The notes: generated from the sequence alone by a model not told the origin. Numbered from the stretch's first letter, positions 30,746 through 43,100 are shown. The stretch is 64,000 nucleotides of DNA from Heligmosomoides polygyrus polygyrus (GCA_947396885.1 OX377202.1:13702001-13766000); one strand, 5' to 3'. Numbers and translations: made by a program.

Positions 30746-32654
30746 CTTCGGCGATGTTCACCGTCTCTTCCATCATCTTCTCTTCCAATATTTGAACGAC
30801 AGCGTACACACCACTTATTTCGAGTTTTTAATCAACAATTGAATGAAACTACATTATTTATTTATTTAGGGCATAGGCAATTCCCTCCCTCAAAGAGCTC
30901 AAGAAAATTTCAAACGTTAACGTTAAAGGAAACATCATGGAATGAGGTGAGTAGAACGCCAACGCACCATGGGCAAGATATTTCCCTAGCACCTAGCATT
31001 CCTTGGCATTTAACAGTTGAGAAATCTTCTTCAAGCTGAAGCAGAGAGCCTGGATCTATCCTTATCGGATGGGGGCATCGCTTGAAAAACGAAACGATTT
31101 TGAACGGTGTAGCCTGTGTGGACTAGGAAAAGTCTTCTCGTACGCCAATTCACATGTTGCCCTTGTAAACTGGCTTGACTCCCTCTATACCGTCGCTGTC
31201 AAAGTATAGAACCCTCCCTAGGATATATCCAGAAGCCGCCCTCGATCGTGAACTCCTTGACAGCTCTACAAGTAGAATGCTCTGATCCTATTCACGATTT
31301 ACCAACCGAGCCACGATGCTTCTCCCTTCCTCTTGTCGGCATCCAATATAACTTTATTCAATGAAAAAATAGCCAAAAAAGCGTGTTTAGCAGAATTTTC
31401 TTCATCTTGGTGAAATTTGCGGATTTCTTCTATTCTTATAAACTTAGTTTTGCCGGACCTTTATCTAAATCTGCAATTTTGAAGGAACCGAGGCACATTT
31501 AGTAACTCTTTGAGAAAAAAGATAAGCCGAAAATTCGCTGTCCGCATTATGTTTTCCGTTAAGAAGGATAGAATGAAAAAGCCTCGAAATTTTTGTACAA
31601 TGAGAAAGTGTGAACTAAGTTATAACTTCTCATTCAAGTGCCTAACCGAAGAGAATAACCGCTTTCCGCTCGAAATAACAATTTCTGGATCAGAATTTTG
31701 AACATCCACAAAAAATCGGTTGTTTGGTCCATATCGATTGATGGCGACCGATACTTCAACAACGAACTTCAGATGCGGGAATTCAAAGTGATAGACAAAA
31801 ATTAAATTTAACCAATGCTAAGTGCATAAACCTAGTCATTTTTTGTAATACTCGCTAAATAACTACGATTTACACACCTAGGCAGGCGGATGGCGCAACC
31901 ACAATATTTAATACAATTTTCTCCTTCTAACCCTTTAAAATATAATAGTATATGACTTTTCTGCAGATAGAAAGATAAGTTTTATCAACCTTCCCAATAC
32001 TGTATCTTTTTAGTTTGGATACCTTGTACTGTGAAGGAAAGCGGGAAGCCTACTGATAAAACAAACATTTTCTGGCAGCACAATGGGCGCTTTTTTAATT
32101 GTAATAAAATAATTTCAGACTTCGTTCACGGCAGTTTCAGGAAGCGCAGAAGATTCGAGCAAGAATCAGATGGCCTAATAAAATTTTGTTGAAGAAAATC
32201 GGTGTGTAGACGTAAATGTTGAGTAAAGAACGCAATTTGCTTCTGTCCAAGAGCCGTAGATGAACTTTTCATGAGCATGTTGTGCTAAAAGTCATCAACG
32301 AGGAAAGCTTCAAAGGCCAAAATGTGCTGTTACTTGTTAGCAAATAGACATTGCTAGAAGGATGCAGCTTAATAGAAAATTACGGCTCTGTTATGGTTTG
32401 TAGCCTTATTCTTCTAATTTGTCTCCTTCCTGTTTTTGGATTTTTTTCTACTGATCTCTGCTCAGAACTAGCTTAAAAAAGAACCGCTAATCGTTCAAAA
32501 GGATGGGATATCCGATCACGTTGACGGAGAAAATTACCGTGTTTACGATGCGTGGAGCGCTCAGAAGTAGCATCAAACGACCTGCATTGCCTCACCGAGG
32601 CAAATAAATAAAACTTTCCTTCCAAAACTTCAGTTTTCCATATTGGTTAAGCGC
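30746..32654. other. Unassigned sequence
   Basis: 1.9 kb without a recognised gene or repeat. It has a short TTTA array at 30855-30870 and a short AAATA run at about 32602-32612. This is one of the longest stretches where I see nothing. Confidence 0.35.
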
Positions 32655-33357
32655 CTATTGTAGAATTTGGTCTTAAAAACTGTGCGTTTAGGTCTGCATC
32701 TGAAGTTCGCGATCTTGGAATTTTCTTGGACAGTGGATTAGATTTCTATAATCACATTGATATAATAGTACGGAGAGCTTTTTCTGTCCTTTTTTCGATT
32801 TTCAGGAACCTGAAATGTAATGACAGCACGATACTGATCAAACTGTACAAGTCTTACGTTTTGCCAGTATTGGAGTACTGCTCTCAGATTTGGAGTCCTT
32901 CCACCAGAAAGCAAATAGTAAAAATTGAAAAAGTTCAGAAGACCTTTACAAAGATCTTGTTTAGTCGTTGTGTAAACTGTTCCAATTCTATTCGAACGTG
33001 TCCTAGGTACAAAGAACTATTAAAATTATTTGGCCTAGATAGTCTACTTTACAGGTCGGTTGTAAATGATCTACTGTTTTGTTTCAAAATCCTAAATGGC
33101 GAATCTAGACTTAAAGCTAGTAAATATTGGACCTTTTTGCCAACACAAGGTCGACGTAATAGCTACTGCTTTCGCTATCCAAAGGTAAAGAGGAAATACC
33201 GAAAAAAAGGTGTTTATTTCTCTGTTCTTTCGAGGAGCTCGTTGGTTACAGATGCTACCACCTAGCCTACTAGAAGCTCCAAGCGCATATGTTTTTAGAA
33301 AACAATTGAAAAGGATAGACTTGCTTTCAACACTGAATATACCAGATATCGCCTAAA
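32655..33357 (+). pseudogene. LINE reverse transcriptase, thumb and C-terminal region
   Basis: Before the open frame, ASEVRDLGIFLDSGLDF is legible (32697-32750), the start of the thumb region. The 179-codon frame (32726-33265) then gives HIDIIVRRAFSVLF, KLYKSYVLPVLEYCSQIWSP and IEKVQKTFTKILF, a pattern shared by CR1, Jockey and L2-type elements. After a frameshift near 33255 it ends LPPSLLEAPSAYVFRKQLK. No catalytic Asp pair is present because the 5' part is missing. The clean frame makes this one of the younger LINE pieces in the window. Confidence 0.8.
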
Positions 33358-33932
33358 TGAGAGATTCTGCTAGTTTTCCTTTTTCTAAAACTAGGCTATG
33401 CTTTGTTTTAGAAGACTTTTAGTTTTGAGCTTTTATGGGTTTTGCTGTCATTCTGCCCTTTTTGTTGTCTTTTCCTTTTTTGCACCTCTTCGTTGTAATT
33501 TTTTCTGATTTTTAGAGCTTCTCTACTTGGTTTCTGATTAACCCGTTCTACTGTCCTACTATACCCCACACAGCGGTCTTCGATGGGTTCTGATGGACCT
33601 ACTAAGTTGGAATCCGGAGCCGATATCTCCTACGACTTGCAGTGTTGGCGGGCAACTGCTCTTCTTCATCAGTTACCCATCGTCCTCTCCCCGGTTTCCA
33701 TACCCCTATTCTCCCAGAATTTTTATACTACTAAGCGATTCATACATTTTGTTTAGTTGAGTTGAGTTTCTTTTTTGGGCTTGAGTTCCGCTCACACAAA
33801 AAGTAACAATGATGGCTAGTTTTGATTTGTTGTTGTTTTTCTTTACACCACGTATTTCCTAATATGCTGTGTCCATGTTAAATGCAGTATGTTGTGCGCA
33901 CGATATTGTGCAAATAATAAATAAATAAATAA
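32655..33932 (+). mobile_element. CR1/Jockey-like LINE, 3' end
   Basis: A 5'-truncated non-LTR retrotransposon: C-terminal reverse transcriptase sequence (to about 33357), a T-rich 3' UTR, and a tail of AAATA units at 33915-33932. No target duplication was found because the 5' junction is unclear. Confidence 0.75.
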
Positions 33933-33984
33933 GCTCGACGTCCATAAATTCACATTTGATGTGGTATAGGAATGAATATTGAAA

Positions 33985-34246
33985 GACAAAGGCTCTTTGT
34001 GGGATGCGCCATGCATCTTACTGCCATGGGATGTCCCGGGGGTCATTGCAGATTTAGCCTACACCGTAACTTGTGGTGGCCAGTCGATGAAGATTTTAGA
34101 ACTAGACCATTCCTTGACAGCAATACCAATTTACTGACCTCAAATTCATGGGAGGTTTGGTTATCCTAACCAAGAAACGAGAACCAGGGGTCTCGAAACG
34201 GCGGCACGTGACAGCCGTGGCCCCTCCGAGTGCGCTATACGCGTCC
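33985..34246 (-). repeat. tRNA-derived SINE, diverged copy
   Basis: GGGATGCGCCATGC, TAACTTGTGGTGGCCAGTCG and CCTCCGAGTGCGCTATACGC align in order on the minus strand. Confidence 0.65.
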
Positions 34247-34882
34247 ATTTGTTTACAGTTCGGAGTACTACTGCAATTAATTCGTTCGGTAGGAGAAGTT
34301 GTTCTTGGTCTACTGGAAAGGAGTAATTGAAGTTGTTCTACAGAGGGCGCCTTACCCTACATATACGGCCTGGTAATGGGCAGCGGCGAAGTTGCATTCT
34401 AGTGCAGGCTTGATTTAATTATCCAAGTTTGAGGTACTGCAGCAGAAGGGAAAATGCCAACACAAAAGGGTTATTGGTTTGTGAATGTCTATAGTGCTTC
34501 TATGTTACGAGCTGCTGGACTGTTTCTAGGCCTCTGAAAACGACGAGACGGTCGAAGCGTCAGGCCAGTGAAGGTTCCGTCAAACAACCCCTTAGCGCAA
34601 ACGTTTTATAAAGTTCTTAACACTAATGCCAAGGTTTCAAGATGAGAGACATGGTTTGAGAATGGTAGCGGTAAACTGCACATGAAATGTTACAAGGTCG
34701 TTCTCGAAGAGAGTTGTGATTCAAACCATTAGAAAAAAACCTGTGGTGCACTTGTTTGAATAAAAACCAACTCAGTTGGAGAGTTCTAAAAGCGAATATT
34801 ATTTTTAGATCGGCAAATGTATGTCTTTAGTGAATGACTATTGTTTTAGAGCAAAAAATTAATAAAAAAATCTAGGAGGTAG
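34247..34882. other. Unassigned sequence around an SL1-like site
   Basis: Nothing recognised apart from the SL1-like sequence at 34412-34433. Confidence 0.35.
34412..34433 (+). other. SL1 spliced-leader-like sequence
   Basis: Twenty of 22 bases match the nematode SL1 leader; the differences are G to A at position 2 and C to T at position 11. It is followed by GT, as the leader exon is in an SL RNA gene, but I see no Sm site (AATTTTTG) or three-stem SL RNA fold in the next 90 bp. It may be an SL RNA pseudogene or the 5' end of a retrocopied trans-spliced mRNA. Confidence 0.55.
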
Positions 34883-35192
34883 GCTGGAAAGTTCTGAACC
34901 ATCCTCCGTACTCTCCAGTCCTCGCTCCTTCTGACTGAAACCTGTTCAGAGCTCTGAAGCAGCACCTTCGAGGGAGAGAGTTCGATGGTTGACGTCAACT
35001 GGAAGTGGAGGTTTCGATTTCTTTTCTTCACAGTCCTCGAAATTCTGGCGCTAAGGAATTGAAAGGCTGTCTGAAAGAAGTGGCAGGATCTTAGACTTGG
35101 ATGGGGAATATTCGTGGACTGAGTTTTTGTTTCAGCAAATAGGGACAAATTTGAGTATTGTTGTGCTAGTGTTGCAAGACGTTTCGATCAAC
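34883..35192 (+). mobile_element. mariner relic 5, 3' end only
   Basis: Same family as 5068-6292, in the opposite orientation. The plus strand reads GWKVLNHPPYSPVLAPSD, a stop, then NLFRALKQHLRGREFDG. The terminal repeat GTTGCAAGACGTTTCGATC ends at about 35190. The 5' two-thirds are missing. Confidence 0.75.
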
Positions 35193-37189
35193 CTAGTAGA
35201 AGACAGAAAGAATCGGTATAGTTTTATACAGCCCAACTCTGGTCCTTTGTTTCAAACCACTATCGAGCAATTGGCTGGTCTTCACCTAAGCGTCCGGCTA
35301 TGGCCTTACGCACATACAATTGGTCGAGACATTGCTTCTTTTAGTGCCAGCCTTTGTCACCCCTATAGCCGAAACTGGTTGACCACTGAAATCAAACCTT
35401 GTATAATGACAAAACACCTACTCTTCCTTCTTAATCGTGTTAGCTCTCGTGCCAAACCACCATTCGGCATCTAGTGACAGGAGCTAGTGATGCATTGATA
35501 AGTGTTAAAGTGTGTTAACACGTTGACGACGAGATCGTGTGTGTGTCCCATGGGACAAAGCGCACCAAGTAAGTATGTTTGAGACAAGATCCTGTGACCC
35601 AAACTTCTAAAGGACAATTTGGGATGATGAGCACGATGGTGGTGGCTGTTTAGATGGTTACGCAAACCTACCTCCCAAATCGATAACTAGGGTGGTCGTG
35701 TCAGACTCACTGTTGTACTGAACTTCGTCTATCGGGGTTATTGGAGGTGCTGGTCACGAATATCACACTCTCTTTTCAAATATCAGCGAACTACAATAGG
35801 TAGCGGTAAGTTGCGCTACGTGAACTACGTGATGTGGTTGGGAGACGATATAACGGGGACAGGGTCACTCATCTAGCCAGAACTTCGTCTAGGAGATTAT
35901 TCTTCGTGCTGTGATGTGCGCTTTTTAGAATTGCAACAAATTAACTAGGGTATGTTACGTTGGTATGGGTAACGCTCACCAGCTCATACCCAGCATAACA
36001 TAACTGATCATAGCCTTTTTGCCAAATGGATCGACGCAGAATGCAGAGAAAGAAGGGGAAATCCAGAGAAAGAAGAGGAAAAGAGGAAAGTTGCTAAAGC
36101 GCTGAAGAAGGTAAATTGTCACATAATGAAATTCCGAAAAGAAAAAGTGGGATTTGTGGCCAGCTTCTCAAATAACCTTCCACACGGACTTGCAAAATCG
36201 AAGGTCCCGACACGAAAGCTGCAGTTATCGATCTGGTAGAAAACCGACCGATCAGTCGATACAGCGGACATCGGCATCATGTTCACCATTCAAAATAACC
36301 CTTCCAGACTAAATATGGATGGAACTGATGCCGTCCTTCTCAACTAAATAGACCGCCGCTCACCATTGAGCGGCATTGTCGTCAATGTATTAAAACTGTA
36401 CAGCAGCTAGGATCGAGTGGAAGAATATCTCTGGTAGGTACGAGGCCGTGCACTCCAGAGAGGAGTGCCATCTACGGCCTGCCTCCACACCTTTATAGAG
36501 CGACATTTTTCTACAGTACTGTAGATTTACGGCTAGGCAGCAAAAAGTGTTGGGCAGCTAGACAAATTGTAGGAGTCACACCATATTTTATTGCGCGATC
36601 AGAGATTATGCCAAGAGCGCGGATGACCCGAGTGTGAGCTGGGACTGGAAACAGGTAAATGGAAGACACAAAGCCAGACAGACAATTGCGGAATAAAATG
36701 TTATAGTTATATATGAAGCAACGCCTGGGGCACCTGCTTTATACGTTAGGCCTACTCTCCAAATCTTTACTCCGATGAAAGGTAGTATTAGCTTCCATGG
36801 AAATATAATAATATGTGTTGTTGTTTGTTTACCGTTGTTTACCACTGTTATTTCAATACTTGAGTCAAATTTTAACTCATCCCGCTAAATAATCGGTTCG
36901 CATATAATGTGGGAGTTCATCATGGTGATGGAAGTCACCCTTGTTCTCCAGATCGACTTTAAAACGACACGTTGGCATTTCTGTGAAGTACAGTATCAAA
37001 ACGTAATTACGACAGGAAAGCTAGCAACTACCGTTCCGTAGCCGCGTATAGATTTCTGTGCAGACGAATACGTACTGTGTAGGTCGATAGCAGGAAAGAA
37101 TCAGTGGAATTCTTAACGAAAACGAAGATGGTGTGACGATTCGGACGCACGTATCACGACGATGCTATATGGATGACTATGAAAGGTTT
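35193..37189. other. Unassigned sequence
   Basis: 2 kb without a recognised gene. It contains hairpins at about 35950-36003 (imperfect) and 36438-36485, and a short GCCGCTCA stem at 36353-36372. Confidence 0.35.
36438..36485. repeat. Hairpin
   Basis: AGGCCGT and GCACTCC pair with AGGAGTGC and ACGGCCT across a 4-nt loop (AGAG) with an interruption. No poly-T or protein context suggests a role. Confidence 0.5.
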
Positions 37190-37640
37190 CCGAAACCCGA
37201 AACACTTTGGCCGATCACCTGCATCAGCTGTCGTCTCGCTGACAATCATGTTGCTCGAGCGGGCGCCAGCAGCGTCGCCATTCATCCCTTTTGCGTGCCA
37301 GAGTGCTCCGATGGATCCTTCTCGCCCGAGGAACACAGCCGTCATATCGGTCGTTCAGGGTTTACTCGAAGAAGTCCGGCCAACGCGTTGGTGGACGTCC
37401 TGATGTTCTCTTGACATCCCGCGTGACGGCCCTCGTCCAGCGGGTGTCTGCGAAGGGCATTTGGTGACCGGCCCACTTAGTTTTCGACGGCTTGGCCCAT
37501 GCAACAGCGTTTCTGATGTTCGAACTTCGACGAAGCTCGGAACTCCGGAGACCTTTTCTCACCTGCGTGAGTCGTGTCACTCCCAGCATGGTCCTCTCGA
37601 TTCCACGCTGCGCGACTCTGATCGCGTGTTGATCCTGCTT
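37190..37640 (-). pseudogene. RTE-type LINE, C-terminal fragment
   Basis: On the minus strand the frame 37362-37589 reads MLGVTRLTQVRKGLRSSEL, then NIRNAVAWAKPSKTKWAGH, RWTRAV and GRPPTRWPDFF, the C-terminal signature of the RTE-type element also seen at 18063-18899 and 51110-51660. The next block in another frame has GSIGALWHAK and a degenerate end. Broken by frameshift near 37360 and cut at both ends. Confidence 0.75.
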
Positions 37641-37903
37641 TCGTTTAACTCAGCACCCTGAAGCGTATGTTAGGGCTATTGTACGTATGTTGCACGTTGG
37701 AGGTTAATGAGAGCAAATACTGGTCCCCCTTCACTGGTGATAGTGATGTGATTGTGATTGTAATGTTAATTATTTAACCATTATCCTAGCCCAATAATTT
37801 CATCCTATGTTCGCTTTTTTCACAGTTTTCGCGACAAATCTCATTCTTCCGAGTAGCTCCCAACTTCTTAAAATCTCGGCATTGTACATAGGTTGTCATT
37901 GTA

Positions 37904-38170
37904 TTAGGTTGGCAACTAAATTCGTGGGCTCTCAAGCATCTTCAACAAAAACGGCTGTAGAATTTACAAATAATTAACAACAATCTTCAATCAAAGTAAG
38001 ATCCGTTGGAACGCAAGACTGCTCCCCATTTATCAGGTACCTGGTCGACCCCACGGCTGTAGAATTCTTGTGGTTTTAGGCGAAAAATCCCTAGAGGTGA
38101 ATTTTGACCTGATTCACATTGATCACTCGTCTTCAAACGAAGTGCTGCAGCGAACGAAGAAGGTGTTAGT
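37904..38170 (-). mobile_element. mariner-like 3' fragment
   Basis: The terminal sequence TTAGGTTGGCAACTAAATTC starts after a TA at 37902-37903. In reverse, the coding remains are consistent with a mariner C-terminus (FFA, then PDKWG-like and NGSYF-like blocks) but in several frames with stops. The assignment rests on the terminus and weak protein similarity. Confidence 0.5.
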
Positions 38171-39926
38171 CACTCGAACTACAGACTGGGCTATAAGGTG
38201 TATGAGTTAGACATTCCCAGTCAAGGTCTTCGACTTTTTGGAGGGTTCGATTCGCGACGTGTGGTATGGCGTTATCCTACTGAAGGATAATGCCACTCCT
38301 AAAGAGCTGTCGGACCCGATTCTGGCGGAGTTCAGCCTGCACGCGGTCATGTTGAGAAGAGTAGACTTTGGCGTCGATGCTGGAACCACTCTCGATGAGT
38401 TCTCAAAAAATAACACCTTCTCGACACCGCCGAATGAAGAGCATCACTATCTTCTGGTAGGGTTCAGGCTTGGACGCTGACAGCGGTTTCTATTTTGCTC
38501 TTAAAGTGCGGACGTTTTTCCTGAAGAGATCGACTAGGGCTGACCATTATCCTCTATCCTTTATCGTAATGTTTCGCAGTCGAGAAATCTGTTAACTTTG
38601 CGCTTTCTTCTGCTGACTCTTCATTTTGACGGTCATTGCGCTACACAACACTGGTGGAGGTTTCAAAACCTCAACACAGTTGTTTATTGGTTTAAGAACA
38701 GACTCTGAGAAACGCACAGATCAACTGCAAACTTGGCCTGTGTCATACTCTACCCAGCATAAAGCTCTATCGTTGCTTCCACCACGCTAAGAAGGCTACG
38801 GTAAGCCGACGAGTGTTCGGCGATCAGTGACTCTGCGAAAACTTCCGATTATACGTCGCCATGATGGTCTCGTTCGGTGTCATAAACGTCGCTGATAGCG
38901 ATGGTCATTAAACGCGTACGCCGCCAGTGCAACGCAACCGTTGCACGAAAGCGAAACTGGAAGTGTGTTTTTAGGACACTCGTGACCGCTTCAGACCACA
39001 ACACTGGACGAGCACGGCGCCAGTGACATAGTTACCGTAGCCCAGCGGAGTGTAGTGCACCTAAGCACTTTCACCCAGGGTACACACACTTCAGAATTTG
39101 CCAAAGGGCAAAGTTCTCCACTCTGCTACGCTCTATTCTAATGGTGAAGGCGAAGGTTTATACGCTCGTTTTTCATCGTAATAACGCCATGTGGAGGGTA
39201 AGGCGCCAGGACATTTCCCGGAATAAAACTGACCCAGGAACTGTCTCAGGCGTACGTCCGAATGGCGAAGATGAATACCACCACGAGAACCACCACAGGC
39301 TACCAAGAACGTGTTCAGTAAGAGCTTTTCATCAGTTCCCCCTTCCCATATATACACTGTATTTTCTGCAGATTTTTGATAAGACCCTTGACTACATGGG
39401 GAATGAACCTTCTCAACAAGACATAAATAAAGCAATTACAAGGGCATATGATGGCGCTGAATATCAACAAACACAGAGGAATAAACAAGCCTTCAGTAAC
39501 AAATTATCTACAGGGCAAGAGGGAAATAAGAGAATAAGAGCAGGTATCGAATTGCCATTCCAGGTGATCACCATCTTAAAATGTGCGATCAGCCAGAACC
39601 CGGAGTTTCTCCCTTTCCTAATTCTTCATGAAACTGTGTGACTAATCTACATACAAGCATATACAATCTCGATGCGGGCACCAGCCCATTAAGTACACAA
39701 AGAATTAATAAAAACACAATTAAAAGACAGTGGAATGTTAATACGTAGTCGAGCGCACGATTTTCGAGAGCCTGGTGCGTTGGACCAATCCACTTTTTGC
39801 AACTTCGTGACCGTTACACGGCATCGTGTCACACAGTCCTACATGGTCGAAAAGGCGTGACACATTGTCAACGTACTAACGTTCAGGAAAAGTAGCTTTC
39901 CTAATTTTTGTTAATAGCGTTTTTCT
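38171..39926. other. Unassigned sequence with two unplaced open frames
   Basis: Frames at 38238-38480 (80 codons) and 39141-39641 (166 codons, plus strand) are among the longer ones not explained by repeats. Neither has a domain, signal peptide or repeat that I recognise. The first starts in a small inverted repeat, GGCGTTATCC and GGATAATGCC. Confidence 0.35.
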
Positions 39927-40110
39927 GAGCGCATGTAGTGCAGTCTGAGGAGGCGCCGGCTTCCTCAGACAGGTCTGGTACCAATCTAGCGAACCAAAAA
40001 AAAAACCGAAGGATTGGTTGACCTGGACGGGAGATCTCGAAAAAGTAACCGAAACCTGGTATAGGATGCACGCGACAGCCGGCACCTCCTCCGAATGCGC
40101 CACACGCTGC
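39927..40110 (-). repeat. SINE with inverted duplicated head
   Basis: A SINE head on the plus strand (39927-39960, GCATGTAGTGCAGTCTGAGG) is joined directly to a 5' two-thirds SINE on the minus strand (39961-40110, ACAGGTCTGGTACCAATC to CACCTCCTCCGAATGCGCC). The two heads face each other, so the unit is palindromic at its ends. Confidence 0.65.
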
Positions 40111-40857
40111 CAAAATGCATTTTTCCAAAATTTCAAAACAAATTCATAAAAGCACCAAAATATTCATGCTAATTTCAATATTTTTTAAAGGAAAAGTGCT
40201 AGTCGGGAAGATGAGACCCTGAACATTAGTGAAAACTGAGGGTAAATGTGCTAAGCTCACTAAGAGAAAAGTCCGTAAAAAGGTTCTTTAAATTTCTAAG
40301 AATTTCCGTTAAGTCGTTAAGCCAGATTTTAACGAACAATGTTAGTTAAACTCGTTAAATCGTTAACTGTTAAATGTGCACCCTTGGTGTACAATTAGAC
40401 GCACTGATGATGACGGGAAGGTTGCTACGGCAGTCCCAGCAGTAGCGATGATAGGTCAGCGTGTCGCTAAACGGCGGCACGTCGGTTTTGAAACACGTCT
40501 GAAGCGTCGACCATTTAAAAATTATAAAATATATAGAGTTTTCTTATTAAAGATAGGGGTGCGAAGCAATCTTTCGCGGCTCCTAGCTTCTCGGTCGAGG
40601 TCAAAAAGAGTTTAAAATTTTTTTTTACCAAACCTTGCAGAAGAGGCTATCTGGGGCGCTAATCACGGATATTATATCCGTTTTTGAAATTTCGGGCGAT
40701 CGCGGTAGTTTATCAGGTGTGCGCACGATTCCATAATAAACTTTGAGGGCCCCTAGCCTCTACTGTTTTTTTTTTTTTGCAAAAATGAAATCCGCTCTTC
40801 TACCATTTGAAGAGTAGAGATTCTTACAGTAATATTCATTAGCAATAGTAATAATAA
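40111..40857. other. Unassigned AT-rich sequence
   Basis: Low-complexity TTAA-rich region at 40280-40375 (repeated CGTTAA); no gene recognised. Confidence 0.35.
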
Positions 40858-41152
40858 TAAAGGATAAAAAGGATAAAAGACGGCGTTATTCAATCCCTTT
40901 TGGGTGCGCCACGCATTTTTGTTCTACGGGATATCGTGGAGGCGATCTGAATGCGTATTCGGCCATGCAGTGACTTGCGGTGGCCAGCTCATGAACAAGT
41001 CAGTGCTTTATCCTTCCCAGACAAGTCTGGTACCAATTCACCGACCCCGGAGGGATGGAAGGCTTGGTTGGCCTGGGCGGGAAATCCGAACCAGGAACGT
41101 GGTATCGGGTGCACGCGACAGTCGCGCCTCCTCCGACTGCGCTACACACGTC
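40858..41152 (-). repeat. tRNA-derived SINE, full length
   Basis: Well-conserved copy from AAAGGATAAAAAGGATAAAA to CTGCGCTACACACGTCC. The open frames across it (40904-41232) are the SINE read through in each frame. Confidence 0.85.
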
Positions 41153-41192
41153 CTATCGGTACATAAGTGCACTAAAAATGTCGTTCTCACTG
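41153..41192 (+). repeat. Short segment shared with 63588-63630
   Basis: TATCGGTACATAAGTG and AAAAATGTCGTTCT occur in both places with about five differences. In the right-hand copy this includes a candidate start codon. Confidence 0.55.
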
Positions 41193-41412
41193 TGAATGTG
41201 ATATATTCAGATACAAAAAAATAATTGCCCATTCATACGTTTCACTCAAAGTGAAGTGCAGACATGCTTCAAATTGCTGAACAGCAGTAGGAAGATATAA
41301 AATTTACGGGAAAGCCCTGCAGGAAGTTGGCTAATCTTTGTCAATGTCCGATAACACCTTTTTTGAATTTAAAATGATTGATATATAACCATTGCATTAA
41401 CATAGGACTGCA

Positions 41413-41690
41413 CTAGGATAAGGAGCAAGGATAAAGAACGGCGTTAATCAATTCTTTTTAGATATCCTACGAATTCAGCTTCCATGATGTCGTGGAGCTG
41501 ATTTTAGTGCGTAGTTGCCCTATGGAACGACTTGCTGTGGCCAGTCGATCGAGAAGCTAGTGCTTTTTCTTTCTCAGATAAGTTTAGTAGTAATTCCCCG
41601 GTCTAGTAATGATGGAAGGCCTTGTTGGCGTTGACGGGAAATGCGAATCTGCAACCTGAAACCGGCAACCTGAAACGCGCTTCCACCGGC
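41413..41690 (-). repeat. tRNA-derived SINE, diverged copy
   Basis: AAGGATAAAGAACGGCGTTA, TGATGTCGTGGAGCTG, GATGGAAGGCCTTGTTGGC align on the minus strand; the head is poorly preserved. Confidence 0.6.
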
Positions 41691-41951
41691 TACGTATCAT
41701 GAACACCAATTATGTAGCTAATCATAAGACTGTTCAAAAAACTGTTGAAACAAAAACACAGAGGGAACCTGTACTCGGAATTAACTACGAAGGTAGAAAC
41801 GACAGGAAGAAGCTGGCTACCGCGGTGCTTTAGTCGGATGGCCTCTAGGCTGAAGCTCATTCACCAACGATTCCTTCTAGCTGGGTGTCTTTAGATGTTA
41901 GTTCTACCATAGATTTCGCCTCTTATTTCCCTAGGAATGAATGAATGAATG

Positions 41952-42237
41952 GGCGCGTGTAGCGCAGTCGGAAGAGGCGCCGGTTGTCGCGTGCACCCGA
42001 TACGAGGTTCCTGGTTCGGATTTCCCGCTCAGGCCAACCAAGCCTTCCATCCCTCCGGGGTCGGTGAATTTGTACCAGACTTGTCTGGGAAGGATAGAGC
42101 GCTGAATTGTTCATCGGCTGGCCACCGCAAGCCATTGTATGGCCAAATACGCATCGCCTCCACGATATCCCGTAGAAGTAGAATGCGTGGCGCATCCCAA
42201 AAGGGATTGAGTAACCCCGTCCTTTACCGTTTATCCT
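41952..42237 (+). repeat. tRNA-derived SINE, full length, with target duplication
   Basis: Complete copy from GCGCGTGTAGCGCAGTCGG to TTTACCGTTTATCC. A 15-bp repeat TTATTTCCCTAGGAA flanks it at 41923-41937 and 42238-42252; 14 extra bases (TGAA repeats) lie between the left repeat and the head. Confidence 0.87.
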
Positions 42238-42252
42238 TTATTTCCCTAGGAA

Positions 42253-42918
42253 CAGTATTAAGAGCAATAGAGGAAATAGCTTTGGAGATAATTTAAACAC
42301 CGTTAGTAATAGACAAGGTAGTCCTACAGAAATTCCTAATTTCTCCGGACTCTGAAGAAGGCTAAGGAAACCCGGAACTCAGCCGTAATGAAGTTGATGA
42401 CAACGTTAGAGGTCAACTGACCGAAACTAATTTATTTATTTATTTATTTGGTCAGCATGAAAATGCGATAAACAGCGGAAGATTTATGTAGTGATTGGCT
42501 CTTAGCAAATAAAGTTACTGAAAAATAGAACAAGAAGAAGAGAGAAAAAGGGAAAAGAGGTGATCAATCTGAAAAGATATTCTAAATATGAAAGAAGGGG
42601 ACTAGTTGGCAACTTGTGAGGCAAAATCGCAATCGAAAAACAAGCTAGATGCTTATGAGGACTGTAAGGAACAAACCAACGAACTACTGCTGCTCTAGAA
42701 TTCCGAAGACACTGTCTCGTCCCATCTCAACATCAGTACAGCTGTTCTTCCGCTCTTAAATGTCAGTTAATCATAAACCCTGGCTAATTGTTGCATGTGA
42801 GTGTTGGCGGGAATCAAAGAACGTTCTCGTCCCCATTGAACTCTCCGTTCCGTTCAATACATTATGACACCGTTCGATGAAGATGTGAACTAATAAGAAA
42901 GCTATGCCAACGTTTTCA
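42253..42918. other. Unassigned sequence with a TTTA microsatellite
   Basis: A TTTA array lies at about 42430-42450. A purine-rich tract covers 42526-42565. No gene recognised. Confidence 0.4.
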
Positions 42919-43100
42919 GCGCATGGTGGCACAGTCGGAGGAGATGAGGGTCGTCACGAGCACTCCGATTCAAGACTCTTTTTGAGATTCCCTTCCCTGG
43001 CCAACCAAGCCTTCCAACCCTCCGGGGTCATTGAATTGCTAGTAGGCCTGACTTAACTGCTGGAAGAACAAACACTGGCTAGTCCATCGGCCTCCTAAGC
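42919..43100 (+). repeat. SINE relic, 5' two-thirds
   Basis: GCGCATGGTGGCACAGTCGG, CAAGCCTTCCAACCCTCCGG and CTAGTCCATCGGCC follow the family; strongly diverged around the B box. Confidence 0.6.

Noticed and set aside
39141..39641. 166-codon open frame considered as a gene
   Set aside because: No recognised domain, no splice or promoter support, and composition is not clearly coding. Kept only as an unassigned frame.
40904..41232. Overlapping open frames on both strands with recurring motifs such as NQEPGIGCTRQSAPPPTAL (also at 2736-3135, 22163-22444, 54791-55066, 56088-56303, 60191-60490)
   Set aside because: All are translations of the same tRNA-derived SINE in different frames. The motif repeats because the DNA repeats, not because of a protein family.
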